The notes beneath the pieces are model-generated. The model worked only from the letters and a program-made list of their open reading frames with translations. It did no database searches and was not told the origin of the DNA. The translations under genes were made by a program, and so were the position numbers. DNA of 64,000 nucleotides from Callaeas wilsoni (taxonomy: Eukaryota > Chordata > Aves > Passeriformes > Callaeidae), in assembly GCA_013398955.1 (NCBI GenBank), contig VWPU01009590.1:90343-154342 (forward strand). The letters run 5' to 3'. Positions 1-10,000 of the stretch are shown piece by piece. The first letter of the stretch is position 1. The number at the start of each line of letters is the position of its first letter.

Positions 1-740
1 GGTTCTCCAACACTCGGACCATCTCAGTGTCCCTTCTTTGGACTCACTCCAAGTCAATGTTGCTTCTGTATTGGGCAGCTCAGAGCTGGATGCAGTGTTC
101 CAGGTGGGGTCTCACCAGAGTGGAGCAGAGGGGCAGAATCCCCTCCCTCCCCTGCTGCCCACGCTCCTTTAGATGCAGCCCAGGACATGTTTGGCTTTCT
201 GGGCTGTGAATGCGCATTTCTGGGTCATGTCCAGCCTCTCATCCACCAGCACCCACAAGTCCCTACAGCAGGGCTGCTCTCTATCTGTTCATCCCCCAGC
301 CTGTGTTGATACCTGGGGTTACCCCAACACAGGTGCAGGACCTTGTGCTTGGTCTTGTTAAACTTTTTGATCTTCCCCTGTCCCCACTTCTGGAGCTTGT
401 CCAGATCCCTCTGGATGGCATCCCATCCTTTAGATATGTCAACTGCACCATTCACCTTGGTGTCTTCTGCAAATTTACTGAGAGTGCACTCAGTACCTTC
501 ATGTATTATATTAATGAAGATATTAAGTAACAGTGGTCCCAATATGGACCCCTGAAGGCAACGCTTGTCATTTGTCAATGCACGTGTCCATTGAGATTCT
601 GAGCCATTGACCACTGCCCTTTGGATGAGAACACCCCACCACTTTCCGATCCATCTAACAGTCCATTCATCAAATCCATCTCTCTCCAATTTAGAGATTA
701 TCCCATCTCTGATTTGGATAAGGATTTTTAGTGGGGATCC
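1..740 (-). mobile_element. CR1 LINE fragment, 5'-truncated, 3' end beyond the window
   Basis: Read on the minus strand, this is a CR1 non-LTR retrotransposon. A 154-codon open frame (225-689, minus) matches the C-terminal part of the CR1 reverse transcriptase. Recognisable pieces in order are a GFDEWTVRWI-like block near the N-terminus, LQGSILGPLLLNIFIN around residues 45-60, CTLSKFAEDTK around 68-78 and AIQRDLDKLQKW downstream. The catalytic FADD-type box reads FAED (residues 73-76; Glu codon at 465-467), so the copy is expected to be dead. Towards position 1 the text matches the usual CR1 3' region (GGTGAGACCCCACCT on minus). The 3' terminal repeat is not reached, so the element runs off the left edge. 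The 5' truncation near 740 is approximate, because similarity fades after a CTCCAATTTAGAGA segment that is also CR1-like. CR1 identity is certain; subfamily is not assigned. Confidence 0.95.
225..689 (-). pseudogene. Relic of CR1 reverse-transcriptase C-terminal region
   Basis: This is an uninterrupted 154-codon frame inside the CR1 copy. In an intact element the enzyme copies the element's RNA at the target site (target-primed reverse transcription). Only the palm-domain motifs around FxDD and the following thumb-like segment are present. The endonuclease and the N-terminal RT motifs are absent because the copy is 5'-truncated. The second acidic residue position of the FADD box has Asp to Glu. 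The methionine at 689 is merely the first ATG after truncation and is not a native start. The frame ends in a shifted WWMRGWT segment before a stop, suggesting a nearby indel. Not a functional gene. Confidence 0.9.
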
Positions 741-2820
741 TTCCCTTAGCCCACTCCAGAAAAGACTAATTCATCTATTATAAAGCAGATACGTTCAGCA
801 CTTTTTTTCCTTTTACAATGTCATTTTGGACTCACAAATTAGGTACCCTCACTTTCATAAGTTGTTCAATTCATATCTTTCCCTTCAATGACAGCTTGTT
901 TTAACTCAAACACTGATGTCACTGAGAGAGTTTTTAAAAATAAAAGTAATGTTTCCTTCCACATTCAGGTTTACAGTTATTGTTTTAACTATCAAAATCT
1001 CACCCAAGAAACAGGAGACCAAAATTTGTCATTTCAGCATGAATAATTTAAATGCATAGCACTCATATGCCCAGCTGTCTGTCCTAATAACCAGAATATG
1101 CCAGTTTATGCAGAAAAGGATGCAAGATTCATGAAATCAGAGAGAGAGGAAATACAGGAAGATGCTTCACTCGATAGTGCGGGGCTGAAGACAACTTGCT
1201 GGAATTTAAAAATACTTAAATCCCTTGAAAACAGTATAATTTCAGAACAATTTCAATGAGGTTGGCATTGTTGAGAATATCAATTACAGCTGTTAACGTT
1301 AGATACTTTAAATCAGTCCTTAGACCTTAGACTGACCAATTTCTTTAAAAAATAAGGAAAAAGTGACAAATACGAGTTTATGCATTTACAGCTAAACAAT
1401 GCAGCCCTGGCCTTCAGAGCACGGGCCACTTAAAATGAATTAATAAATAAAACTGGTACTCACAGAACGCATGTTGACTTTTATTTTTTTGCTATGAGTA
1501 TACTAGTATTCAGTCTCCTAAAAATCTCATTCCATGAGATTGAGGGTATCTGATCTTAAAACTTAACAGGACTATCCAAAATTAGCATTTTGTTCAAAAA
1601 AATGCCTCGGTAAATAAACAGAATGTAAGGAAGCCAACGTGCACAAACTACAGTGAAGAGCAAAAGAAATAATGTACATATTTTTGTGACCTCATAAATG
1701 TAACCAATAGGGAACTATCTGGCTACACTTATTTTTATGCTTGTTTTAGCTAAATCTGAGATGTAAACCCAAAAGCTCATGCTAAAGGATACATACATGT
1801 GACATTCACCAGAGAAGTCCAAGTCTCATAACAGTACCTCTGCTCTGTACCTATGGGATGAGAGAAGGCAAAAGTGTGTGTCACACAATGTCGCAGAGTG
1901 GTTATCAGAAATAGCATTTTGTTCAATTTCTTATGCTTTAATGGAAAACATATTTGATGACAATTGCAATATGAAATGAAGGAAAGAAAATATGACAATG
2001 CAAGCAGCATCCTCTCACATCAGTGTTTTGACAGAGTATTTTACTAATTCCTTTACTCTGCCCTGAAAAGCACAACATGGAACAAGACACACATTACAAT
2101 CAACTGTTAAGGACTTTACTGGTAGTCCTTCCAATTTGCTTTACTTCTGATCACACTTTTCCCAGGTTAAATTTTCTTAACAAACAGGATTTCTAACTGA
2201 ATGCTCCGTTTAGCTAATTGCATATGAAAATAAAAACAAAAACAAACAAACAATAAACCCAAACCTAAGACCACCTGAAATCTAGATATTTTCAATTTTT
2301 CAAGTACACACTTTGAAGAGCACATTTTTCAACTCCCTAAGTTCCATGGTGCTTTCTTCATAAGAACGACATATTTTGTAAAATCTTTTAAACAAAATAT
2401 TAAAGCATAGTAGGATCTAAAACCAAAAAATTTCCTTAAAAATTAAATAATGATGCATTTCTGAAGGTTTCTCTTTTTTTCCTTTACAATAGAAGTTCTA
2501 ACCTAGAACACTAATAAATCACAAACGTCAGCTCATAAAATTCTGTTCTTGAAGCAAGAATTTGTCTTGCTGCACAGGTTTTTAAGATAAGTTTTCTCCA
2601 CTGAAGTATCAGGAATATTTGTACATTAAGACCTCCTCTGTGAATTTGCATTGTCTCTCTTTTAGTCTTTCTTTTTTTGTGGAAAGCATAGAGAGTAGCT
2701 ATTTATCTCATATATGTGAGATTTTGTGCAGGTATACATATCATGCAGCGTGTATACATCTATGTTGTTCTTCCCATCTAAACATTGGGAGCCGAAACTG
2801 GGCACTTGAAGCCAGTAGTA
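741..2820. other. Gene-free unique AT-rich DNA
   Basis: The longest open frame is 77 codons on minus (1777-2010), with no recognisable domain and no codon pattern to support it. There is one A-rich low-complexity patch at about 2226-2262 (AAAC/AAAT units). No repeat family, RNA gene or promoter could be supported. Confidence 0.6.
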
Positions 2821-2822
2821 AA

Positions 2823-2871
2823 AATTTGGAAATCAGCAATTTGGAAAATAATTTGGAAAAAAATTTGGAAA
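2823..2871 (+). repeat. Four irregularly spaced copies of AATTTGGAAA
   Basis: Exact AATTTGGAAA decamers begin at 2823, 2838, 2850 and 2862, so the spacing is 15, 12 and 12. The array abuts the point where CR1 similarity begins. It may be replication slippage, or non-templated/duplicated sequence created at the 5' end when the CR1 inserted. Which of these applies cannot be told from one copy. Confidence 0.85.
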
Positions 2872-3422
2872 GCAGGACCAGGGAAGTGATTCTTCCCCAG
2901 TACTCAGCATTGGTGAGGCTGCACCTTGAGTACTGTGTCCAGTGCTGGCCTCCCAATGCAGGAGGGATGTTGAGGTGCTGGACAATGTCCAGAGAAGGGC
3001 AGCAAGGCTGGGGAAGGGTCTGGAACACAAGCTGAGGGAGCTAGAGGTGTTTAGCCTGCAGAAAAGAAGGCTATGGGGAGACTTTATCACACTCTACAAC
3101 TCCCTGAAAAGAGGATGTAGCCAACCAGGGTTGGTCTCTTCTCCCAAGCAACCAGTGACAGGATGAGAGGACAGAGTCTCCTAAGTTGTGCCAGAGGAAG
3201 TTCAGGCTGGACATTAGGAACAAGCTCTTCACAGAAGGGGTTATTGGTCATTGGAATGGACTTCCCATATAGGTGCTGAAGTCACCATCTGTGGAGGTGT
3301 TTAAGACTGGATATGGCACTCAGTTCCATGGTCTAATTGACAAGTTGGTGTTAGATCATAAGTTGGACTTGATGATCCCAAAAGTCTTTTCCAGCCTAGA
3401 TAATTCTGTGATTCAATCTGTG
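2862..3422 (+). mobile_element. CR1 LINE 3' fragment, forward
   Basis: CR1 3' region in sense orientation. It begins near the AGCAGGACCAGGGAAGTGATT segment, passes through TGGTGAGGCTGCACCTTGAG and AGCCTGCAGAAAAGAAGGCT, and ends with TTGGACTTGATGATC and the terminal AATTCTGTGATTCAATCTG near 3420. Its text differs from the copies at 33.9 and 49.8 kb (GGACTTGATGATC instead of the AACTAGATGATC type), so it belongs to a different CR1 subfamily. No RT domain remains. Open frames overlapping it (2619-3035 and 2942-3166 on plus; 2741-3028 and 2833-3090 on minus) are by-products of the repeat. Confidence 0.93.
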
Positions 3423-6400
3423 GAGACAACTACCATGTTTTCCTGGTCATATGAAATTTTGGTACTGGGATCTCATGTAGTAAATTAATAGAACTAAACT
3501 GATTTTCTGTTTTGATCTTAACTCCTTGGTGATGACATAAAAAAATATATTAATGATGCAATTTAAATAAACACTGACATTTTCTGTGACCTGGCTCAGT
3601 TTTGAGAGATTATATTTAACTTCCCTACCCCCTCCTCCCACAAAAAAAAAGCAAAACCCACAAAATTTCAAAACCCTTGGTTTTGTATACTGAAGTATAG
3701 GGTGATACTGGAAAACCATAGATATTGGTTTAGACATCTTAAGTGGCAGAGGTGTCATTACAATGGTACTGAATGGTGATGCATGTCATTAAAACAAGAT
3801 GTTGCATGACATGTCTTTCAATTACTTGGTTGCGCTGGAAATACTGCAGGAATTTCTTTTAAATAATGTAAAGCTAATGGCATGCCAATCAAATTCAACA
3901 GAATGTCACAAGAATGCAGATGGCAGGAAAAAAGATTGCATCATTCATTTTATTGTGTCCCCTCCCCCACTAAAGAGGCATCTTTTACCAGGAACATGAA
4001 AACAAGGCAAGCTGGCACATGTATCCAGCTTGCATCCCCAAAATGGTCTAAATTCAAAAGAGGGGTTTGTTATAAATCTTACTGAACTGGGTCAAAGTGC
4101 AGCAAACACTCTCCTTAAGACTCAGGGTGCACATCTGCCTCAGACTGGCTGGAGGTACATAATTTGACAGGCCAATGTGTGGGGAACAGGTCTCTAGTAT
4201 GCAACATATATAAGAGGCCAAAACAGATTTTTATGACTTATAACTGAAAACATGGGAAATGAAGCAAATATTGAAAGGAAATGTTTTATATTTGCTTACA
4301 TTGTAACTATATTTGAACTGTCACAGGGAATTTCATAAGACTTATTGTCCAGCACGGTGAATGGTCCTTGGCTGTGCTTCAAACTGATATTATCTTTTCA
4401 GTGATCATGAATCCTTCCTAAACACCTCAATCCTTATTTCTTCAATAATGACATACTTTTAGCTAGAAAATTCTGCTTGAAGAGATATAATTTTCAGGTA
4501 AGCACAACCAATCAGGGCATTTTTTAAGGAAATCAGAAAAACAGAAGTTAAATAAACGCATGCCAAGACACTTCCTATGAAGGAAAGAAAGGACAATGAA
4601 TTATATGCAATTAGTCCTCTACAGTAAATACTGTAAGAAAGCTGAAAAATATATTGAGTGGGGAGCACTGGCGGGTCAATGGAAGAGCTGTTTCTGCAGG
4701 AGTCCATGTGTTACTTTCAGGCAAACTGTGTAGACACTTAGTTTTAGAAAGATTTGAAGAATACAAGAAAGGAAATTTACAGCTTTGGAGGGGTTTTTTT
4801 AGTGCCAGAGTGAGCAGTTTTCCCAACAGCAGGGTTCCTAATTATGATTAGCTATTTGCAATTGTGCAGGATAAAGTATGCTAAGTGTCTGCGTTTTCAT
4901 CAGGATGAGAGGATGGGCTGTTGAGTTTTCTTCACAGGAAGCAACGGTGCTTTCAAAGGCTTATCATTGACTAAGTAGGGAAGAGGCCGTGCATCAGAAA
5001 TGTTACACGGTGGGCCTTCTTTTGACAACTTATATCGGAAAATATGCTGTTGAGCACACTGCACACATATAAACCTTCTCTACCTCTCTGTTACAGACAC
5101 GATATAAATATGCAAACTTCTTGGATTAAAACTTGCCATATTTTAATTAAAATTATTCGCGCATTTTGACAGCTGATACTGGTAATAATAAAAAGGAAAA
5201 TGTTCCTACATTGATGGAATAGATGTGAAAGAGGGAAAGTTGCAAAAATTTTCATTTTGTTTCTCAGGTTCAGAGTGGAAGGTAAACTGCTGAAAAATCC
5301 TTGACTTATAAATCTGCATGTACATGATATTTCCTCAAGAATCTTCGCAATTTCATGTGACCCGAAGTTATTGTCCAGCCTCATCCCAGAACAAGGACAA
5401 AATAGCAAAAGCAAAATACTTATTGCTTACTCTGGTAACCTGGTCCATCATGTATCTAACTCCATGTTTTCTACAGGTATTTATTGAAAGTCCTGAGGGG
5501 TTTTTTACCAACAATAAGTCTTGCATTCTTGCAAGTAATCTCAAGATACAGTAAAACAAAATGGTGGAAAAAATATTCTCCAAAATAATAAATATTCCTT
5601 TTATGCATGCACAAAATGTGCCCATGACAAGCATAATCCATTTTTACGTATATACATACTTGTTAAAACTCAATAATAATTATAACTTCTTTAGGAATTA
5701 GACCATTATTAAAACTCTAACATTTAATTCACTAGTATACAATCAACTGCCATGGTTTATTTACATCTACACAATAAAAGTTGAAAATTAAGATAATTAC
5801 TCAGAGCACAGTCAGCAGAAAAAAAAATACTAAGTATAAAAATTGCACTATGTACGTCCTAGAAAATAACCTTTTTGGTCTCTGTCACAGTAATACCCTG
5901 CATCAGGGAATAATTCTGTACCATGGCTTTATAAAATCAAAAGAGTTAGGCAATGTTTTATGTGTCGGACATTACTGTTATTCTGGATCTCAATAAACAA
6001 GAACTGGAAATGACAGAATCTTGCCTGATTGCTTTTTTATTCTTTTTTAGTAATGTAAAGGTAACTCATTTGCCCAGAGAATATCATCTTCATTTCCTGA
6101 TTAAGTGCAATCAGAGTGCTTTTGCTGGCAATCTGGTCTAATTTAAAAACTATCATACCAAGTGATCACTGTTAATAACTACTAGTATTATACAGCTTTG
6201 AAATGAAGGTCAAAAGCTATAGTTTGAAAGCCAAGACAGGGTTATAGTTCTGCTGATGCTGATGGAAAGAGCCCTTTACTCTTTGCTCAGAGGCCTCACA
6301 TGCAATCCAAATGATCCCTATGACAAATGTGCATAGCAGATATTTTATTCACTCCTCACACCAATAACACTACTGAAAGTGCTGTGGAGTGATAGGGTTT

Positions 6401-7520
6401 ATCAGGCTTTCCACTTTCAGAATCTCGGATTATACTGCTTATGGAATTTAACAGAATTTCCTACTGTAGCTACATAGGATGATTCATTCCACATCAGAAT
6501 TTGTGAAAGAGTACATCAAAATCGTGCATATACCAGACTGTCCTCAAGCCTATTATGGACAAGGGAAAAGTGTCACTAAAGTGCATTTCCACTGAAAATG
6601 CAAAGAATTAGCACCCAGAAGCCAGAAGAACAGTAAGTAAAACAAATGTACAGCAGGTACCACCCCTAGTTCAGCCAGTCAGACCTAGTTTTCTTGGGCA
6701 GTGGACCAGTCTAGCATCACATTAGACAGGCAGATTTCACACCACTCATACACCAGCAGTAATCATCTTTTTGTCTTTCATGACACAAAGCAAGGATGGA
6801 AAGTTTCTCCTACAATCAACAAACATAAGTAGAAGTCAAAAACCAGTTTTGTTCATTTTGTCATCAGCTGCAAGTTTCAGTTACGATGCAGGTGCAATGC
6901 TAAATGACAGGAAAGGGGCCCTGTCATTCCTGCCCAAGATCCCTCACGTCTTCCCCACAGTCTCCAAGTGCATTATCCTGGCAGCATCCACCCTCTACAT
7001 TGTACAATATGTTTTCATAAAGTCCATCCATCTGCAGAGGTCTGCCTAGTTCGTATAATTAAGGCTCAGACTTCTGATTGCATAATAGTAATATAGGGAC
7101 TGAGACCCTTGAAACATTTTCACAATACCACTAGTCTGCACATATCAATGGTGAGACCAACTGCTGCTCTTTCTGTGGGAAATAGTAATTGCCATCAACA
7201 CTGCTATTTGTTTTGAGGAGGCTGTACTTTCAGCCTGAGCTTCCCGGCTGCCTAATCTGATGCTGGTGGTGTGTTTTCTCAAAAGGCACTCACCTTCAAG
7301 CACCACGGCAGCTGAGAGTAGGGAGTACAAACACCATGTCTAATAACAGTAAAATAGTGGCCACACACACGAGCACAAGGACATTTTTAAGCAACCATAA
7401 TTAGAGTTAAGTAGATATGTTAGTTCACAGAAAAAGCACTTGTAACTTTTTATAAAGCCTGGCCATAATAAGCCTGATGAGGGTGCACTAAGATACATTC
7501 TTTTGTTCACAAGTAACAAA
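3423..7520. other. Gene-free unique DNA
   Basis: The longest frames are 103 codons (3447-3758, minus, which starts inside a C/A-rich patch near 3630-3660) and 107 codons (5091-5414, minus). Neither resembles a known family. A TATA-like CATATATAAGAGG stands at about 4205, and a CAG|GTAAG donor core spans 4495-4502 on plus. No transposon was recognised. Confidence 0.55.
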
Positions 7521-7524
7521 GAAC

Positions 7525-7660
7525 TTTAACGTCTGCCTCAGTTTCAAATCTCTGTGCAGCCGTAACAAAGTCACTACTGTAGCACATCCATAATTTGTAG
7601 TGCATTTTGAGATTCCCAGATGAAAGACCCTATATGAGTGGAAACTATTATTATCTATAC
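7525..7660 (+). mobile_element. Decayed MIR-like (CORE-SINE type) fragment
   Basis: Two blocks occur in the order expected for an ancient amniote MIR-like SINE. CTGCCTCAGTTTCAAATCTC (7533-7552) resembles the TGCCTCAGTTTCCCCATCTG block. TTTGAGATTCCCAGATGAAA (7606-7625), followed by CCCTATATGAGTGG and an ATTATTAT tail to 7654, resembles the TTTGAGATCCTCAGATGAAAGGCGCTATA block with its ATT tail. The middle is poorly preserved. The assignment rests on remembered consensus wording, so the exact family is unsure. A second scrap at about 7756-7790 (AGCACTCAGCATCTAGGAGG) may be another old amniote repeat. Confidence 0.5.
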
Positions 7661-9770
7661 AGCAGATAGATCCCAGCTCTGCTGTAATATGCTGTTCTCC
7701 TCAGGGGGCTCAGGCATGTGAGCTGCTAAGCACTCTCCATTTCCATTGCAACTCCTTGCAGCTGAGAGCACTCAGCATCTAGGAGGATCAAGCACAAAAT
7801 TGAGTCTGGGCTTCAAACCCACAACCTTTACTTATGCAAAGCTTCCATCACGGTTTTTCAACTGTGCTTTGGCTATGGAAAGGGAGTTAGAAGGAGGAAG
7901 TGTAACAGAAACACCGGAGAAAAAAAGCACAATTCAATAGAACTGCAAAGATGTAAATTACTTAAACCATTAAAAGGGTTATGGCTGTCTGAAGCCTCGA
8001 TTACTGAGATTACTGTCCTCCCATCAGATGAAAAAATAAAGCACCACATAAACCAAGAGAGATTGTAGCAGCCATAAAACTCATAATTTCAACAAAGAAA
8101 TACACATTTTTTTAATTACAAAAAAAAGAGAAATAATAATTACAAGAGTATTAAAAGTAAAAAATATAAATGAGAAATTCAAAATCTACATGTGCCTAAA
8201 CTGAAACATTTGCTTTGTTTTGCTCAGTGCACACACACAAAGCAGTAAATTTCTCACTAAGGGTTTTCCCCCGTCCCCCCTACCCCCACTGGGAACAGCA
8301 CAATTTCAAATCCTCAGTATTTCCACCTCTAATTGCTAGAAGGGTTCATTATCAGCTGTCTAAAGTGCAATACATCAACCTTGCAAAGCTGATATACAAA
8401 AGACTTTCACACATCTGATGGGCTGCTGTGCTAAATACATCTTAATTTGTGCTGCATCTGCTGTTTTCTAATTTGTTTGTCATGCTGTGAATGCTACAGA
8501 CTTTGCTACAGCAGCTCCCTGATTTTTTATTTTTAAAAACACAGCAGCTATTCAGGGAAGAAATGGCTGAGTGCCACCATTGTTCCTCTGATCCATGGAA
8601 TGACATCAGTTTCCTTATATTAACCATTAAATACTTGATGATATATGTTGAATATATTACATGTACATGCTACCATATGTCTCAATATACAAACTGTGTG
8701 TATGTGTGTACTATTTACATCTTCCCTGTTAACATTCACTAGAATATCAATCTCTTCAAACCAGTTTATCTACATTTAAAAGACTGTCTAATTTAAGCCA
8801 CTTCATGTTCTGTGTGTCCTTGATTTTTAACAGCAAGCCATTTTTTTTTTAAAATCTGGAAGAGTGCTGCTAAAATCCTAAGTCTTAGTGATTCATATAC
8901 ATAAATAAAGCCTGGTGGCTTTTTTACACATTGAAGGACATTACATTGAACCCTATACCTTCCTCTGTGAAATGAGTTTGGCATTCTCTGTTCAGTCCCT
9001 GCTGAGCTGAAAAGCAAATGGTAGAACAACATGTGTAATTCAGCATGATTCATAATACATCAAAGACTGTACAGAAGAATCCTCAGCTTGAGCTGGCAGG
9101 GAAATTAAATTTCTACTCTTCCCTTCTTAAAGCAGAGAGTTTTCCCAGGTACAGTGAGCACTAACACTGGGCAGAGCATGATGAATTTCTAGAGAAACAG
9201 TGTATGCTGTCATTAGCCTTCATAATCACGAGAATCCCACACATACCCCTTCTCCAAAAATCAGAACGAAATATCAATTGGTATTTTCCACACATTCTCC
9301 TCAAACGTCACAGTATGCAAGTTTAGAAGGGAACCCACTTGGCACCACATACATCTTCCAAGAGATCTTGATCTCTCAGAGCTCTTTCTTTTAGGAAGGC
9401 CAATCTACTGCCAATCACACACCCACCAAAATAAGCTTTCAAAGAGGTTTAAAAACGCATGTCACCAAAAAGCAGAATCTTGCCATAGCCAAATTCCCAT
9501 GTGATGTACACACAATAAAATACCATAACCTAAACCAGAAATGTTGTTACAAATAATATGCCTTACTTTTTTATTTATGTTTAGCTGTCAGTCTTCCCAG
9601 CTAGACAAGAAATTGTGGTATTTGCAAGGTAGGTGACATATAATAGAAAAGATAATTCTCTTTGTTTCAGCAAGCCTTGACTTTGGAGGAGCAGCTGGAA
9701 TGCAAATTTCCTTCTTCTGCTTTTGCAGTGTGATTCTTGATGCTAAAGACATGGAGAGCTATTTACATAA
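7661..9770. other. Gene-free unique DNA with a C-rich tract
   Basis: It contains three C-runs at 8268-8287 (5, 6 and 5 C) on an otherwise AT-rich background, a short TG-rich run at about 8695-8710 and a T10 run at about 8841. Open frames do not exceed 86 codons and none is recognised. Confidence 0.55.
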
Positions 9771-10000
9771 CCATAGAATCACAGAATCATAAGATCTTTT
9801 AGGTTGGTAAAAACCTTTAAGACTGAGTCTCACTGTTAAGCCTGCACTGCCAAGGCCATCAGTAAACTATATCCTTTAGCACCCCATAAAACCCATCTTT
9901 TAAATATCTCCAGGAATGATGATGCAACCACTTCCCTAGGCAGCCTGTTCCAGTGTTTGCATCAGTCTCCATTTTCCAGTGAAATGCCAATCCGTCTCCA
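9771..10000 (-). mobile_element. CR1 LINE 3' end, reverse
   Basis: It starts with CATAGAATCACAGAATCATA (the reverse complement of the CR1 terminal repeat) and continues through GCCTGCACTGCCAAGGCCAT, ACCCATCTTTTAAATATCTC and CACTTCCCTAGGCAGCCTGT, then TTCCAGTG. This is the last ~230 bp of a CR1 of the AGCACTGCCAAG type. It is strongly diverged and has no coding part. The inner (5') boundary near 10000 is approximate. Confidence 0.92.

Noticed and set aside
2619..3035. 138-codon plus frame
   Set aside because: Runs from unique DNA through the decamer array into CR1; repeat-derived artefact.
4205..4217. TATA-like CATATATAAGAGG as a promoter
   Set aside because: Isolated AT-rich word, no initiator, CpG or downstream gene.
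8268..8287. Possible G-quadruplex on minus (three C-runs on plus)
   Set aside because: Only three runs of three or more; a canonical quadruplex needs four.
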